NCBI GenBank assembly: GCA_035277485.1 | Contig: DATEKK010000198.1 | Coordinates: 40,171-104,170 of the forward strand | Reading direction: 5' to 3' | DNA: 64,000 nt | Source of the DNA: JADGGM01 sp035277485 | GTDB lineage: Bacteria; Gemmatimonadota; Gemmatimonadetes; Gemmatimonadales; Gemmatimonadaceae | Shown: piece after piece, positions 50,549 through 59,235 of the stretch | Layout of the letters: the number at the start of each line of letters is the position of its first letter | Position numbering within the stretch: the first letter of the stretch is position 1 | Notes under the pieces: model-generated | The model's input: the letters and a program-made list of their open reading frames with translations, nothing else | What the model was told of the DNA's origin: nothing | Database searches by the model: none | Program-made: the position numbers and the translations under genes

Positions 50549-52675
50549 ATGCGTGCTCATTTGCAGGTCGCGTTCGCGACGGTCGCGGTCGTCGTCTGTG
50601 CCGGCAGCGCCTCCGGTCAACAGGCATCGCTTCCGGGCTACACGCCCGCCGAGGCGCAGCGCGAGCGCGCGCTCGAGGCGAGTACCACGGCGCGACCGGA
50701 CAGCGCGCAGGCCCGGGCGGACTCGCGCACGCTGTCGAGCGACGTCCACGTCGCGGGCACGCCCGCGCAGGCGCGCACGCGTGACTTCGTGATCGACGCG
50801 ATGAAGCGCTGGGGACTCGAGACCAACGTGCGCGCGTACGACGTCTGGATGCCGCACACCACGCTCATGGAGGCGTGGCGCGTCGCACCGGACACCCTGC
50901 CCCTTCGGTTAGCCGAGGGCCCCGTGCCGGAAGACACGACGTCGTGGACGGTGAAGGAGCCCGTGATCTCCAACGGGTACAGCGGCACCGGCGACGTCTC
51001 GGCGCCCGTGGTCTACGTGAACTACGGGCTCATCGAAGATTACGCGCAGCTCGATTCGTTAGGCATCTCGGTGAAAGGGAAGATCGCGATTGCGCGCTAC
51101 GGGCGGTCGTATCGCGGGATCAAAGCGCGCGAAGCGGAGAAGAACGGCGCGATCGGGCTGATCATCTACAGCGATCCCGCGGACGACGGATTCACGCGCG
51201 GCGACGTCTATCCGTTAGGACCGATGCGCAACGCGAACGGCGTGCAGCGCGGGAGCGTGCTCAACCCCGACGGTGATCCGACGACGCCGGGATACGCGAG
51301 CAAACCCGGCGTGCACCGCGTGCCGCTCGACTCGGTCGAGATCTCGCACATTCCCGTGATTCCGATGTCGTACGGCAACGCCGCACAGCTGCTCGAAGGT
51401 CTGCGCGGCAAGGAGATTCCGCAGAGCTGGCAGGGCGACTTGCCGTTCCGCTACCACGCGGGTCCGGGGCCCGTGTCCGCGCACCTCATCGTGCACAGCG
51501 ACACGGCAACGGCGGCGATCAAGACGATCTGGGATACGTTCGGCGTCGTGCGCGGCAGCGAGTTCCCGGACGAGATCGTGATGATCGGCGGGCATCGCGA
51601 CGCGTGGGGTCCGGGCGCGGCGGACAACGTGAGCGGAACCGTGAGCGTGATGGAAGCGGCGCGCGCAGTGGCCGAAGCAGTGCGCGCGGGCTACAAGCCG
51701 AAGCGCACGATCGTGTTCGCCACGTGGGACGCCGAAGAGTGGGGGCTGTTAGGCTCGACCGAATACGTCGAAGACGACTCGCTGCGCTTGCTGCGCGGCG
51801 CGGTGGCGTACTTCAATCAGGATGTCGCGGCGCAGGGGCCGGCCTTCGGCGGCGGCGGCTCGCCGTCCATTCGGTCCACACTGCGCGACGTCGTTAGTCA
51901 TGTTCCCGACCCGAGCGGGCATGGCACGGTCTACGACGTGTGGCGGAAGCGGTCCAACGTGCCGGATAGCGCGCAGCCGCGCATGGGCGATCCGGGCGGC
52001 GGCAGCGACTTCGCGGGATTCTACAATCACTTCGGGATTCCCATCGCCGAATGGGGATTCGGCGGCGCGGGCGGCGTCTATCACTCGCTCTACGATTCGT
52101 ACCACTGGATGACGAAGTTCGGCGATCCGACATTCGGATACCATGCCACCGCGGCGCGCATCGGCGCGGCGATGGTGGAGCGCTTCGCCGACGCGGACAT
52201 TCTGCCGTACGACTACGTCGAGTACGCGAAGACGATGCGGACCTATGTGCCGCGCGTCGATTCCGCGGCGAAAGCAAAAGGTTGGAGCCTGGACACGACC
52301 GCGCTCGCCGCAGCGATCGATCGCATGCAGCAGGCGGCCACGGCGTTCGGTGCGGCACGCGATTCGGTGCTGGCGCGCGGCGCGCCGTCGCGCGACGTGG
52401 ACCTGCGCACCAATGCGGCGTTGATGCGCGTCGAGCGCGCGTTCACGCGACCGAATGGATTGCGGACGCGGCCGTGGTTCCGGAACGTGATCTACGCGGC
52501 CGACGAGGACAACGGGTACGCCAACATGGTGTTCCCGTCGGTGAACGAGGCGATCCGTGCCGGCGATCGCGATCTCACCACACGCGAGCTCACGGATCTC
52601 GTGGCGCGCTTCGATGCGGCGACGCACGCGATCCAGGAGGCGACCGCGGCGGTCACCAGCCGGTCGAAGCGTTAG
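50549..52675 (+). CDS. M28 metallopeptidase (glutamate carboxypeptidase II-like)
   Basis: A 708-residue secreted protein: signal peptide MRAHLQVAFATVAVVVCAGSASGQ, a PA domain (VYVNYGLIEDYAQLDSLGISVKGKIAIARYG), an M28 domain with co-catalytic zinc ligands (IGGHRDAWGPGAADN, WDAEEWGLLGSTEY, FNQD, and GVYHSLYDSYHW), and a TfR-like dimerisation domain at the C-terminus. It matches N-acetylated alpha-linked acidic dipeptidases. It probably trims peptides in the periplasm or outside. The TAG stop lies in a GTTAGGC word. Confidence 0.92.
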   Translation: MRAHLQVAFATVAVVVCAGSASGQQASLPGYTPAEAQRERALEASTTARPDSAQARADSRTLSSDVHVAGTPAQARTRDFVIDAMKRWGLETNVRAYDVWMPHTTLMEAWRVAPDTLPLRLAEGPVPEDTTSWTVKEPVISNGYSGTGDVSAPVVYVNYGLIEDYAQLDSLGISVKGKIAIARYGRSYRGIKAREAEKNGAIGLIIYSDPADDGFTRGDVYPLGPMRNANGVQRGSVLNPDGDPTTPGYASKPGVHRVPLDSVEISHIPVIPMSYGNAAQLLEGLRGKEIPQSWQGDLPFRYHAGPGPVSAHLIVHSDTATAAIKTIWDTFGVVRGSEFPDEIVMIGGHRDAWGPGAADNVSGTVSVMEAARAVAEAVRAGYKPKRTIVFATWDAEEWGLLGSTEYVEDDSLRLLRGAVAYFNQDVAAQGPAFGGGGSPSIRSTLRDVVSHVPDPSGHGTVYDVWRKRSNVPDSAQPRMGDPGGGSDFAGFYNHFGIPIAEWGFGGAGGVYHSLYDSYHWMTKFGDPTFGYHATAARIGAAMVERFADADILPYDYVEYAKTMRTYVPRVDSAAKAKGWSLDTTALAAAIDRMQQAATAFGAARDSVLARGAPSRDVDLRTNAALMRVERAFTRPNGLRTRPWFRNVIYAADEDNGYANMVFPSVNEAIRAGDRDLTTRELTDLVARFDAATHAIQEATAAVTSRSKR

Positions 52676-52705
52676 GCGAAGGGAGCGCCGCCGTCGGGCG
52701 GCGCG

Positions 52706-53869
52706 TCAGCAGATCGTGGGCGCGACGGGCGACCGGGTAGCCGGATCGCCGCGCATTTTGCCGGGCAGCGGCGGCGGCGCGGCCGCAAACGGCGGCGGCA
52801 CGAATGCCGGGCGGTCCGTGGAGAGCGGAATCACGGGGCCCGCGGACAGCTTGGTCCGCGGACGCGTGGAATACGTCGTGGGTTCGTGTGCGATGGGCGC
52901 GCGCTCGCGGCGCTTGGCGAGCGCGCGGTGCGCGGCGAACGCGCGCGGGATGGCGGCGCCGGAGCGCTTGAGCGACGGCGGCGCGGTCGCGCGCGAGGTC
53001 CGTGTTGCGTTAGGCAATACCGGCGCCGGGTCGGGCGGCGGGTCGTGCTCCGCCGGCGCAGCATCGATTCGTTCGGCGGTGGCCGGCTGCGCCACGTCGA
53101 CCGCAATGCTCGGATCGAGCACCGGTGCATGGGCGCGCGGCGGCTCGAGCGCCACCAGCGTGGCGCGCGCACCCCGCGGCGAGCCGGCGCATGCGCATCC
53201 GGCGGCGAGCGACACGTCGATCAAGGCGTGTTGCCGTGTGAGGAGACGTTGGGCGAGGTCGACGAGAAAGTCTTCGCCGTCGAGCTCGACGAGCGCGCGG
53301 CGCGGGTCATCCGCTGCAAGTCGTTCGGCCGATGGAACGCCGCCGGGCAGCGAGAAATAGCGCCGGCGATCCGGCGGGAGCACCGACTCGAAGAATTCGG
53401 GCAGGTCGGCGAGCACGATGCCGCGCTCGACCAGCGCATGGAGGAACGCGCCGGGCTCGAGCCGCGCATCGATGCTCGGGTCATCCGCCGCCGGACACGA
53501 ACCGACGTACGTGATGTGGACCTTGCGTTGGGCGAACGCCGCGCGCAGGTATCGCGCGGCGGCAACAGGCGGTGCGGCCGTCACGATCATGTGGGGCACC
53601 AGCTCGGCGCCGGCGCGCGTTAGGCGATCGACCACGTGCGGACATGCCGCCAAGATCGCGGTCTCCGGTTCGTGCGCGGCCAGATGCTTGAGACAACCCT
53701 CGGCCACCAGCTCGTCGCCCCAGGTCGCCGGGAACGCCATATCGTAGCCGAGCGCCTTACAGGCGTGGGCCAACTGTACGGATGTTGCCGGCAACGCCGC
53801 GAGTACCGCATCGGCGCCAAGAACGACGACGGATGCAGGACTGGCTTCGGGGGCTGCGCGAGGCGACAT
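52706..53869 (-). CDS. Solo iron-hydrogenase large-subunit C-terminal-like protein
   Basis: A 387-residue protein. Residues about 10-240 resemble the C-terminal H-cluster domain of [FeFe] hydrogenases: AILAACPHVVDRLTRAGAELVPHMI, HITYVGSCPAADD and YFSLPGGVPSAERLA correspond to TSCCP..., MPC.. and the GGV motif. The final paired cysteines of motif L3 are absent and no ferredoxin domains precede it, so hydrogen chemistry is unlikely; a sensor role is an option. The last 150 residues are Pro/Ala-rich and disordered. It is divergent from a Crp/Fnr gene 27 bases away, suggesting redox control. Confidence 0.6.
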   Translation of the reverse strand: MSPRAAPEASPASVVVLGADAVLAALPATSVQLAHACKALGYDMAFPATWGDELVAEGCLKHLAAHEPETAILAACPHVVDRLTRAGAELVPHMIVTAAPPVAAARYLRAAFAQRKVHITYVGSCPAADDPSIDARLEPGAFLHALVERGIVLADLPEFFESVLPPDRRRYFSLPGGVPSAERLAADDPRRALVELDGEDFLVDLAQRLLTRQHALIDVSLAAGCACAGSPRGARATLVALEPPRAHAPVLDPSIAVDVAQPATAERIDAAPAEHDPPPDPAPVLPNATRTSRATAPPSLKRSGAAIPRAFAAHRALAKRRERAPIAHEPTTYSTRPRTKLSAGPVIPLSTDRPAFVPPPFAAAPPPLPGKMRGDPATRSPVAPTIC

Positions 53870-53889
53870 TGGCGAGATATCGACGAGAA

Positions 53890-53905
53890 ATTAGGTATGT
53901 CTAAT
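53890..53905. promoter_or_regulatory. Palindrome in the Crp/Fnr divergent promoter region
   Basis: ATTAG (53890-53894) and CTAAT (53901-53905) with a 6-base spacer. It covers the predicted ATG (53897) of the Crp/Fnr gene and lies 20 bases upstream of the hydrogenase-like gene. It could be an operator for both, in which case the Crp/Fnr start may be farther down at 54057. Confidence 0.4.
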
Positions 53906-54781
53906 ATTCACCCGTACAGTTCGCCATACCAAGCCGCGGCCCATTCATTGCGGACTCATGACGCCAAGATACGTTCCGCCGATGTCGCCGAACCATTGGC
54001 GGGTGCGGAGCGCGAGTTCGTGATCCAATTTGTGGGCGACGCGGCGGCTGTGCACATGAAAGAAATCACACGTTTGTCACGCGAGCAACGGGAAGCGATC
54101 GCGAAGTATGGCGCTCGCACGTTTTGGCCCGCGGGTTTCGCGATCTATGAGCAAGGCGCGTTGGCGGACGGCGTGTTCATTGTCGTGCGCGGACAGGTCG
54201 CGCTCAGGAATCCCGTTGCGTCGGGGCGAAGCTTCGTGCCATGGGTCGCGACGCCTGGGGAGACGTTCGGCGGCGAGGGACTGGAAACCGAGGCACGCTA
54301 CGCGAGTCAGGCGCGCGCCGAGGATGAGACGGAAACGCTGCATCTGAGCACGGCACGGTTCAGCGCGCTCATGCGCGAGCAGCCGATTCACGCGCTGGCG
54401 CTGGTGCGCCAGCTCATGGCGGAGCGCACCGAGATCCTCGACAAGTTCGGGCAGTACGCGACGCTGACCGTGGAGCAGCGGTTGGTCGCGGCGCTCGTGC
54501 GCATGGCGCAGAGCCGCGATGTGCCGGCCGACGCGGTGCCGCAGGAGAACGTCGTCGTGTCGCGTCGTCTGTTAGGCGAGTTGGTGGGGGCGACCCGCGA
54601 ATCGATCTCGCTCGTGTTAGGCAGGCTGTCCGCCGAAGGCCTCATTCAGCGTGCGGGGAACGGCCTCGTGATCGCCGATCTGGACGGGCTCGTGGGCCGC
54701 ATGGCCCGGCAGGCGACGGCCCGTCCGACCATCGCCCTGTACGACGAACGCACTGCCAGCGGAGCAGACCTCAGGGAGTGA
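53897..54781 (+). CDS. Crp/Fnr-family transcriptional regulator
   Basis: A 294-residue regulator: a cyclic-nucleotide-binding-like domain (ITRLSREQREAIAKYGARTFWPAGFAIYEQGALADGVFIVVRGQVAL...GETFGGEGLETEARYASQARAEDETE), dimer helix (LMAERTEILDKFGQYATLTVEQRLVAAL) and winged helix-turn-helix (VVSRRLLGELVGATRESISLVLGRLSAEGLIQRAGNGLVI). There is no N-terminal Cys cluster as in Fnr. The first 53 residues before MKEITRLS are non-homologous and may be leader, so ATG 54057 is an alternative start. Coupled to the downstream hydrolase by GTGA. Confidence 0.83.
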   Translation: MSNIHPYSSPYQAAAHSLRTHDAKIRSADVAEPLAGAEREFVIQFVGDAAAVHMKEITRLSREQREAIAKYGARTFWPAGFAIYEQGALADGVFIVVRGQVALRNPVASGRSFVPWVATPGETFGGEGLETEARYASQARAEDETETLHLSTARFSALMREQPIHALALVRQLMAERTEILDKFGQYATLTVEQRLVAALVRMAQSRDVPADAVPQENVVVSRRLLGELVGATRESISLVLGRLSAEGLIQRAGNGLVIADLDGLVGRMARQATARPTIALYDERTASGADLRE

Positions 54782-55686
54782 TCCCGTACGTCCTGCTCGC
54801 CATCCTGATCGTTGCCGCCGCGACGCGGCTCGCGTCACGGCGGCGCGTGGAGCGCGCGGTCGCGGCGCGGCTGCCGTTAGGCGCCGATGGGCTCATCCCC
54901 GGCGCCGGCCCGATCGAGTTGTCCGCGCCCGGCGCGCGCGACGCGGTGCTGCTCATCCATGGCTTCGGCGATTCTCCGGATACGCTGCGCTTCCTCGCGG
55001 CGGACCTGTACGCGCGCGGCTTCTCGGTGTACGCGCCGCTGTTGCCCGGCCACGGCCGCACGTTGGAAGCCTTTCGCGCCTCGGCGCGCGGAACCTGGCT
55101 CAACGCGGCGCGCGACGCGTATGCGAAGATGGCCGCGCGATACGACCGCGTTGGCGTGGTCGGATTATCGATGGGCGGCGCGCTCGCCGTGCTGGTCGCC
55201 TTAGACCAGCCGCAGGTGGCCGCGCTCGTGTTGTTGGCGCCGTACATCGAGCCGCCGCGGAGCCTGCGGTGGTTCGCGCAGGTGGCGCCGGCCGCCGGCG
55301 TGGTGATGCCCTACTTCGGGCGCGGCGTGAGCAACCCACGGTCGATCCGTGATCCGGAGGAACGGGCGCGATCGTTGGGCTACGGGGCGTCGACGCCGCG
55401 TCTGCTCGCCGACCTCGAGGCGTTGGCGGCCGAGACGCGCGCCGTGCTGGGCCGCGTGCGCGCGCCGACGTTGTACATCCAGTCGCGCGAAGACAACCGC
55501 CTAACGATGAAGGCCGCCGAGGAGACGTTCGCGGCGATCGGCGCGCCGGTGAAGCGCCTGGAGTGGGTGAACGGGAGCGGGCACGTCATTACCGTGGACT
55601 ACGCGCGCGATCGCGTGACCGAGCTGGTCGGGTCCTGGATGATGGAGTACCTGCGCGCCGGTTCCGGCGCATCGCTCGAGTCCTAA
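54778..55686 (+). CDS. Alpha/beta hydrolase (monoacylglycerol lipase/esterase-like)
   Basis: A 302-residue hydrolase with an N-terminal membrane anchor (YVLLAILIVAAATRLA) and a serine hydrolase domain: AVLLIHGFGDSPDTLRFLAADLYARGFSVYAPLLPGHGRT, nucleophile elbow VVGLSMGGALAVL, acid region LYIQSREDNRLT and catalytic His in NGSGHVITVDYARD. It resembles carboxylesterase Est30/monoglyceride lipase. GTG 54778 overlaps the Crp/Fnr stop by four bases. Its 3' end overlaps the convergent small gene. Confidence 0.87.
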   Translation: MIPYVLLAILIVAAATRLASRRRVERAVAARLPLGADGLIPGAGPIELSAPGARDAVLLIHGFGDSPDTLRFLAADLYARGFSVYAPLLPGHGRTLEAFRASARGTWLNAARDAYAKMAARYDRVGVVGLSMGGALAVLVALDQPQVAALVLLAPYIEPPRSLRWFAQVAPAAGVVMPYFGRGVSNPRSIRDPEERARSLGYGASTPRLLADLEALAAETRAVLGRVRAPTLYIQSREDNRLTMKAAEETFAAIGAPVKRLEWVNGSGHVITVDYARDRVTELVGSWMMEYLRAGSGASLES

Positions 55687-55955
55687 CGGAACGCATCAGG
55701 GGGCGTCGCCGGCAAGAGCCGTTCGGCGCTCTCCCAGGCGCGGCGAAGGTCCTCGTCGGTGGCGCTCGATTTCGCATCCTCGGGCACGACGGCTCGCCGC
55801 GTCTCGCCGCGATCGTCCCGGAAGAATACAAAAAGCCGTCGCTCGCGCTCGCGTCCGCGGCGCATGAGCTGCGCGCGCTCGTGCTGGAATTCGACGGTCC
55901 AGGTTGCGCCATCGGACATGCGCACGCGGCGGGGAGACTGTTGTTCGACGCCCAT
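55683..55955 (-). CDS. Small hypothetical protein
   Basis: A 90-residue protein: MGVEQQSPRRVRMSDGATWTVEFQHERAQ then a charged segment RRGRERERRLFVFFRDDRGETRRAVVPEDA and an acidic helix DEDLRRAWESAERLL. The pattern of short beta strands (WTVEF, RLFVFFRD) and a C-terminal helix looks like a real small domain, but I know no family. It is convergent with the hydrolase gene and overlaps it by four bases. Confidence 0.5.
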   Translation of the reverse strand: MGVEQQSPRRVRMSDGATWTVEFQHERAQLMRRGRERERRLFVFFRDDRGETRRAVVPEDAKSSATDEDLRRAWESAERLLPATPPDAFR

Positions 55956-56057
55956 GTTCGGAGGATGCGCGCCCGGCGCCGCCGGATCAACACTCACCCT
56001 GTGGCGCGCGGCCGGTATATTAGCGGCACGAACCTTCACTTCAGCAAGCGAGGAGAT

Positions 56058-56786
56058 GTGCGTACCACGACTTGGGCTCTGACTGCGCTCGCGTTCCTCA
56101 CCGCGGCGTGCGCGAAGACGAGCGACGCCGGCAGGGCCGGCGCGGGCGATTCCGCGAGCGCACCGGCGGCAGCGGCGTCGGACACATCGAAGGGAATGGC
56201 GGGCATGGCGGACTCGGACAAGGCGGCGCCGGGCACGGGCATCCCTTCCGGCTTCACGGCCATGACCGATCATGCCGATGCCAGCATCTCGAACGCCAAG
56301 TACACGGCGAACGGCGACAAGTGGGAAGTACAGACTGGACCGGCTCATATTCTGTACGCGGCCAAGGATTCGGGATCCGGCATCTACGCGGTGACCGCGA
56401 CGATCCAACAGCTCGAGAAGCCGGCGCACCCCGAGGCGTACGGCGTGTTCTTCGGCGGCCAACACCTGGATGACCGCGCGCAACAGACGTACGGCTACTT
56501 CCTCGTGCGCGGCACGGGCGAGTTCCTGATCAAGCGGCGCGACGGCGCCAAGACCTCATCGGTGGTGGACTGGACAGCGAACCCGAACGTGCCGAAGCAG
56601 GATGCGTCGGGTAAGGCGACGTATTCGCTCAAGGTGCATTTCGCGAAGGACACCGCGCACTTCCTGGTGAACGACAAGCTCGTGGACGCGGTACCGCGGA
56701 GCAAACTGCCCACCGAGGGTGTGGCGGGGCTGCGCATCAACCACAACCTGCACGTGTTGGTGACACCGGTTTCGATCGAGAAATGA
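56058..56786 (+). CDS. Lipoprotein with laminin-G/DUF1080-like domain
   Basis: A 242-residue lipoprotein (signal peptide TTTWALTALAFLTAAC, lipobox TAAC) with a 45-residue Ala/Ser/Asp linker and a beta-rich domain: KWEVQTGPAHILYAAKDSGSGIYAVTATIQQLEKPAHPEAYGVFFGGQHL...GYFLVRGTGEFLIKRRDG...YSLKVHFAKDTAHFLVNDKLVDAVPRSKLPTEGVAGLRINHNLHVLV. This is a jelly-roll/laminin-G-like fold as in DUF1080 proteins. Function unknown. GTG 56058 is used; AGGAGA sits just before it with short spacing. Confidence 0.7.
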   Translation: MRTTTWALTALAFLTAACAKTSDAGRAGAGDSASAPAAAASDTSKGMAGMADSDKAAPGTGIPSGFTAMTDHADASISNAKYTANGDKWEVQTGPAHILYAAKDSGSGIYAVTATIQQLEKPAHPEAYGVFFGGQHLDDRAQQTYGYFLVRGTGEFLIKRRDGAKTSSVVDWTANPNVPKQDASGKATYSLKVHFAKDTAHFLVNDKLVDAVPRSKLPTEGVAGLRINHNLHVLVTPVSIEK

Positions 56787-56818
56787 CGAGAACGCGACGC
56801 GAGGGCGGCAGATGCCGC

Positions 56819-57865
56819 TCACGCGTTGCGGGGCGGGACGTGCCGCGTTTCGCCTAACGACAAAATCCACAAGGTTTCGTCGGGCAGCCCCTCCGCGCGC
56901 CACGCTGTGGCTGCGCGGCGGGGCGGCTCGTCTACCGGCTCGTCGGCAAGGGCGAACGTGCCCCAGTGGATGGCGAGCGCGATCGGCGTCGCGGCCGCGG
57001 GATGCGCGCCGGCGATGTCGGTGTACGCGCGCACCGCTTCATCCGGATTCACGTGGACCGGGCGCATGAACCAGCGCGGCTCGTACGCGCCGATCGGCAG
57101 GACGCACAAATCGAACGGCCCATGGCGCCGCGAGATCTCGGCGAACTCGGGGTGATACGCGGTGTCGCCTGCGAAGTAGATGGTGTGCCGGCCGGCGCGG
57201 ATCGTCCATCCGCACCACAATGAGCGCATGCGATTGAACGGCGTGCGGCCGCTCGCGTGTTGTGCCGGCACGCAGGCGACCGTGTATCCATCCGCATTGG
57301 CGACATCCCACCAATCGAGCTCGGACACGGTTCGCGCGCCCCAGCGCCTAACGTAACGCGCGACGCCGAGCGGCGCGAACCAGCGCGCGGATGGATGGCG
57401 GCGCGCAACGGCGCGGACCGATGCGGCGTCGAGATGATCGTAGTGGTTGTGCGAGATGAGCACGACGTCGATCGGCGGCAGCGCGTCCAGCGCGACACCG
57501 GGCGTCGTCAATCGGTGCGGGCCGGCCCATTGCACCGGAGACGCTCTGGCGCTCCACATCGGGTCGGTGAGCACATTGAGTGCGCCCACCTGAAGCAATA
57601 CAGTCGAATGCCCGACCCATGTGGCGGAGAGCGTGCCGGCCGGCGCGCGCGGACCATCGATGCGCGGCTGCACGTGGGACGGAAGCACCGGGCTCGGGCC
57701 GGGCGACGTGGAGCGACGCGTCCGGGTCCACGTGATCACATCGCGAAAGGTCGGCGGATTCGCGTCAGGCCACGGGTTTCGGAACGAGCCGTCGGGCGAC
57801 CGGTGGCTCGCCCCCTCCGAGGCGACCGGCCTCCGGTCCTCTGACGGCGCCGAGCCGTTAGGCAC
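56819..57865 (-). CDS. Metallo-beta-lactamase fold hydrolase (NAPE-PLD/RomA-like)
   Basis: A 348-residue hydrolase of the UlaG/NAPE-PLD branch: GTLSATWVGHSTVLLQVGALNVLTDPMWS, the metal motif ISHNHYDHLDA (HxHxDH), PAQHASGRT, YFAGDTAYHPEF and IALAIHWGTFALADEPVDEP, which supply the remaining ligands. The family includes lipoprotein-anchored RomA and phospholipase D-type enzymes acting on phospholipids or lactones. GTG 57865 overlaps the aldo/keto reductase stop by eight bases, so the two genes form an operon. There is no signal peptide in this reading. Confidence 0.87.
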   Translation of the reverse strand: MPNGSAPSEDRRPVASEGASHRSPDGSFRNPWPDANPPTFRDVITWTRTRRSTSPGPSPVLPSHVQPRIDGPRAPAGTLSATWVGHSTVLLQVGALNVLTDPMWSARASPVQWAGPHRLTTPGVALDALPPIDVVLISHNHYDHLDAASVRAVARRHPSARWFAPLGVARYVRRWGARTVSELDWWDVANADGYTVACVPAQHASGRTPFNRMRSLWCGWTIRAGRHTIYFAGDTAYHPEFAEISRRHGPFDLCVLPIGAYEPRWFMRPVHVNPDEAVRAYTDIAGAHPAAATPIALAIHWGTFALADEPVDEPPRRAATAWRAEGLPDETLWILSLGETRHVPPRNA

Positions 57866-58988
57866 GTCGCGCGGCGGCGAGATTCTCGTGCAGATGCCGA
57901 ACCGATTTGGTGCCTACCAGCGCGGCGGTGACCATGGGCAGCGAGCGCACGAACGCAACGGCGCGTTGGGCATCGGTTGCGAACCCGGGCAGGGCTTCGT
58001 GCACCGTGGCCGGGAGGTGGTGCGCGAGCTTGCCCTGCAACAGCGCCGCGCTCGCCACGACGGCCACGCCTAACTCCGCGGCGGCTTCGAGCACCGGCAC
58101 GGTATGGTCGCCTAACTGTTGCGTGGGCATCCGCACCGCCTCGGTCAGGGCGAGGTTGAGCGGGAGCTGGACGGCCGCGAAATGATGGCGGTCGCCGCAC
58201 ACGTCGCGCGCGATCCCCACCAGGTCCGCAAGATTGAGGTGTCCGCGCGTGCCGGTCGCGGCGCGCAGACCGTTCCACGTGGCGCAGCCATAGGCGCCAA
58301 TGGTCCCGGCGTCGCACTGGTGCTCGAGCATCTCGAATGCCGCGCGCAGACGCGCCGCGAGCTGGGCGGGCGTGATCGCGTCGAGCTGCTGCTCCGGGTT
58401 GTGGACGTAGTACAGATCGATGGTTTCGACGCCCAGGTTGGCGCGGCTGCGGTCGATCTGCGCGGAGAGAAACGTCGGCGCGATGCAGTGTCCGCCGGCG
58501 ACGATGTCGTCGGGCGTCGCGATGCCCGTCGCGAAGTACTCGCGCTCCACGTAGGCCTGATAGTCCTCGCGCGTGGCGGGCGGAACATCGTCCAGCGGGA
58601 TGTATCCGCCTTTCGTGCACACGACGATCTCATCGCGCGCAGCTGTGTCTTCCCGAACAGCGCGCGAAAGCGCGCGCCCAACCGCGCGTTCCGACCGCTG
58701 GCAGCGATAGTTGATCGCCGTGTCCACCAGCGACACGCCGGACGCGAGCGCCACGTGCGCGGTCTCGGTGTAGTCGCGATCATCATCGGCGGTGCATTCG
58801 CCGAGGTAGGTGCCGAGTCCGATGGACGAGACGCGGAGCCGATTGGCCGTGAACGAACGGAAGTAATCGGTGGCGAAGTGCGACGCGTGTCGCTCGGCGT
58901 AGCGCTCGGTGCCATCGGCCGTCGCATGGCCCGCGATGGCGGCGCCGGGTGCGCGCGATGGCGCCGGCCGGCGCGGGGTCTTTGTCAC
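57858..58988 (-). CDS. Aldo/keto reductase-like oxidoreductase
   Basis: A 376-residue TIM-barrel protein of the aldo/keto reductase superfamily: RVSSIGLGTYLGECTADDDRDY, VSLVDTAINYRCQRSERAVGRAL (catalytic Asp and Tyr), DEIVVCTKGGYIP (catalytic Lys), TIDLYYVHNPEQQLDA (His), IGAYGCATWNGL and the C-terminal NADPH site VGTKSVRHLHENL. It has an insert after the first strands and a longer N-terminus than typical family members. It is the first gene of a unit with the metallo-beta-lactamase-fold hydrolase. Substrate unknown. Confidence 0.85.
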   Translation of the reverse strand: MTKTPRRPAPSRAPGAAIAGHATADGTERYAERHASHFATDYFRSFTANRLRVSSIGLGTYLGECTADDDRDYTETAHVALASGVSLVDTAINYRCQRSERAVGRALSRAVREDTAARDEIVVCTKGGYIPLDDVPPATREDYQAYVEREYFATGIATPDDIVAGGHCIAPTFLSAQIDRSRANLGVETIDLYYVHNPEQQLDAITPAQLAARLRAAFEMLEHQCDAGTIGAYGCATWNGLRAATGTRGHLNLADLVGIARDVCGDRHHFAAVQLPLNLALTEAVRMPTQQLGDHTVPVLEAAAELGVAVVASAALLQGKLAHHLPATVHEALPGFATDAQRAVAFVRSLPMVTAALVGTKSVRHLHENLAAARRA

Positions 58989-59006
58989 GATTCGACGCTA
59001 CGACGG

Positions 59007-59067
59007 ATCAAGCGATGGGGCAAGAAGCCCGACCCGTTACCGGGGGCGGGCTCACGAGTCGCTTGAT
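59007..59067. other. Stem-loop element upstream of the desaturase gene
   Basis: A two-level hairpin: outer stem ATCAAGCGA (59007-59015) with TCGCTTGAT (59059-59067), inner stem AGCCCG (59026-59031) with CGGGCT (59046-59051), the latter extendable by CCCG/CGGG. It lies in the 247-base gap between the divergent aldo/keto reductase and desaturase genes. No T run follows. It may be a leader structure or operator; this is inference. Confidence 0.45.
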
Positions 59068-59235
59068 TGCAGCCGGGGTGCCCCTGGTTCGAATGTTGGC
59101 AGGCGGCGCACCCGCGCTTAGATTGCCGCAGGAGTTCCGGCTTCCGTCGGGTTCCTCGCGGGCCGGGTTCGACGCCGTCCCGGCTGTCGCGCGAAGCGAC
59201 ATCGTCACAACTCCTCAGCAGGAGAACGGAGAAGC

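Noticed and set aside
59085..59115. GGTTCGAAT resembling a tRNA T-loop
   Set aside because: The five bases on each side do not pair, and no acceptor, D or anticodon stem can be built around it.
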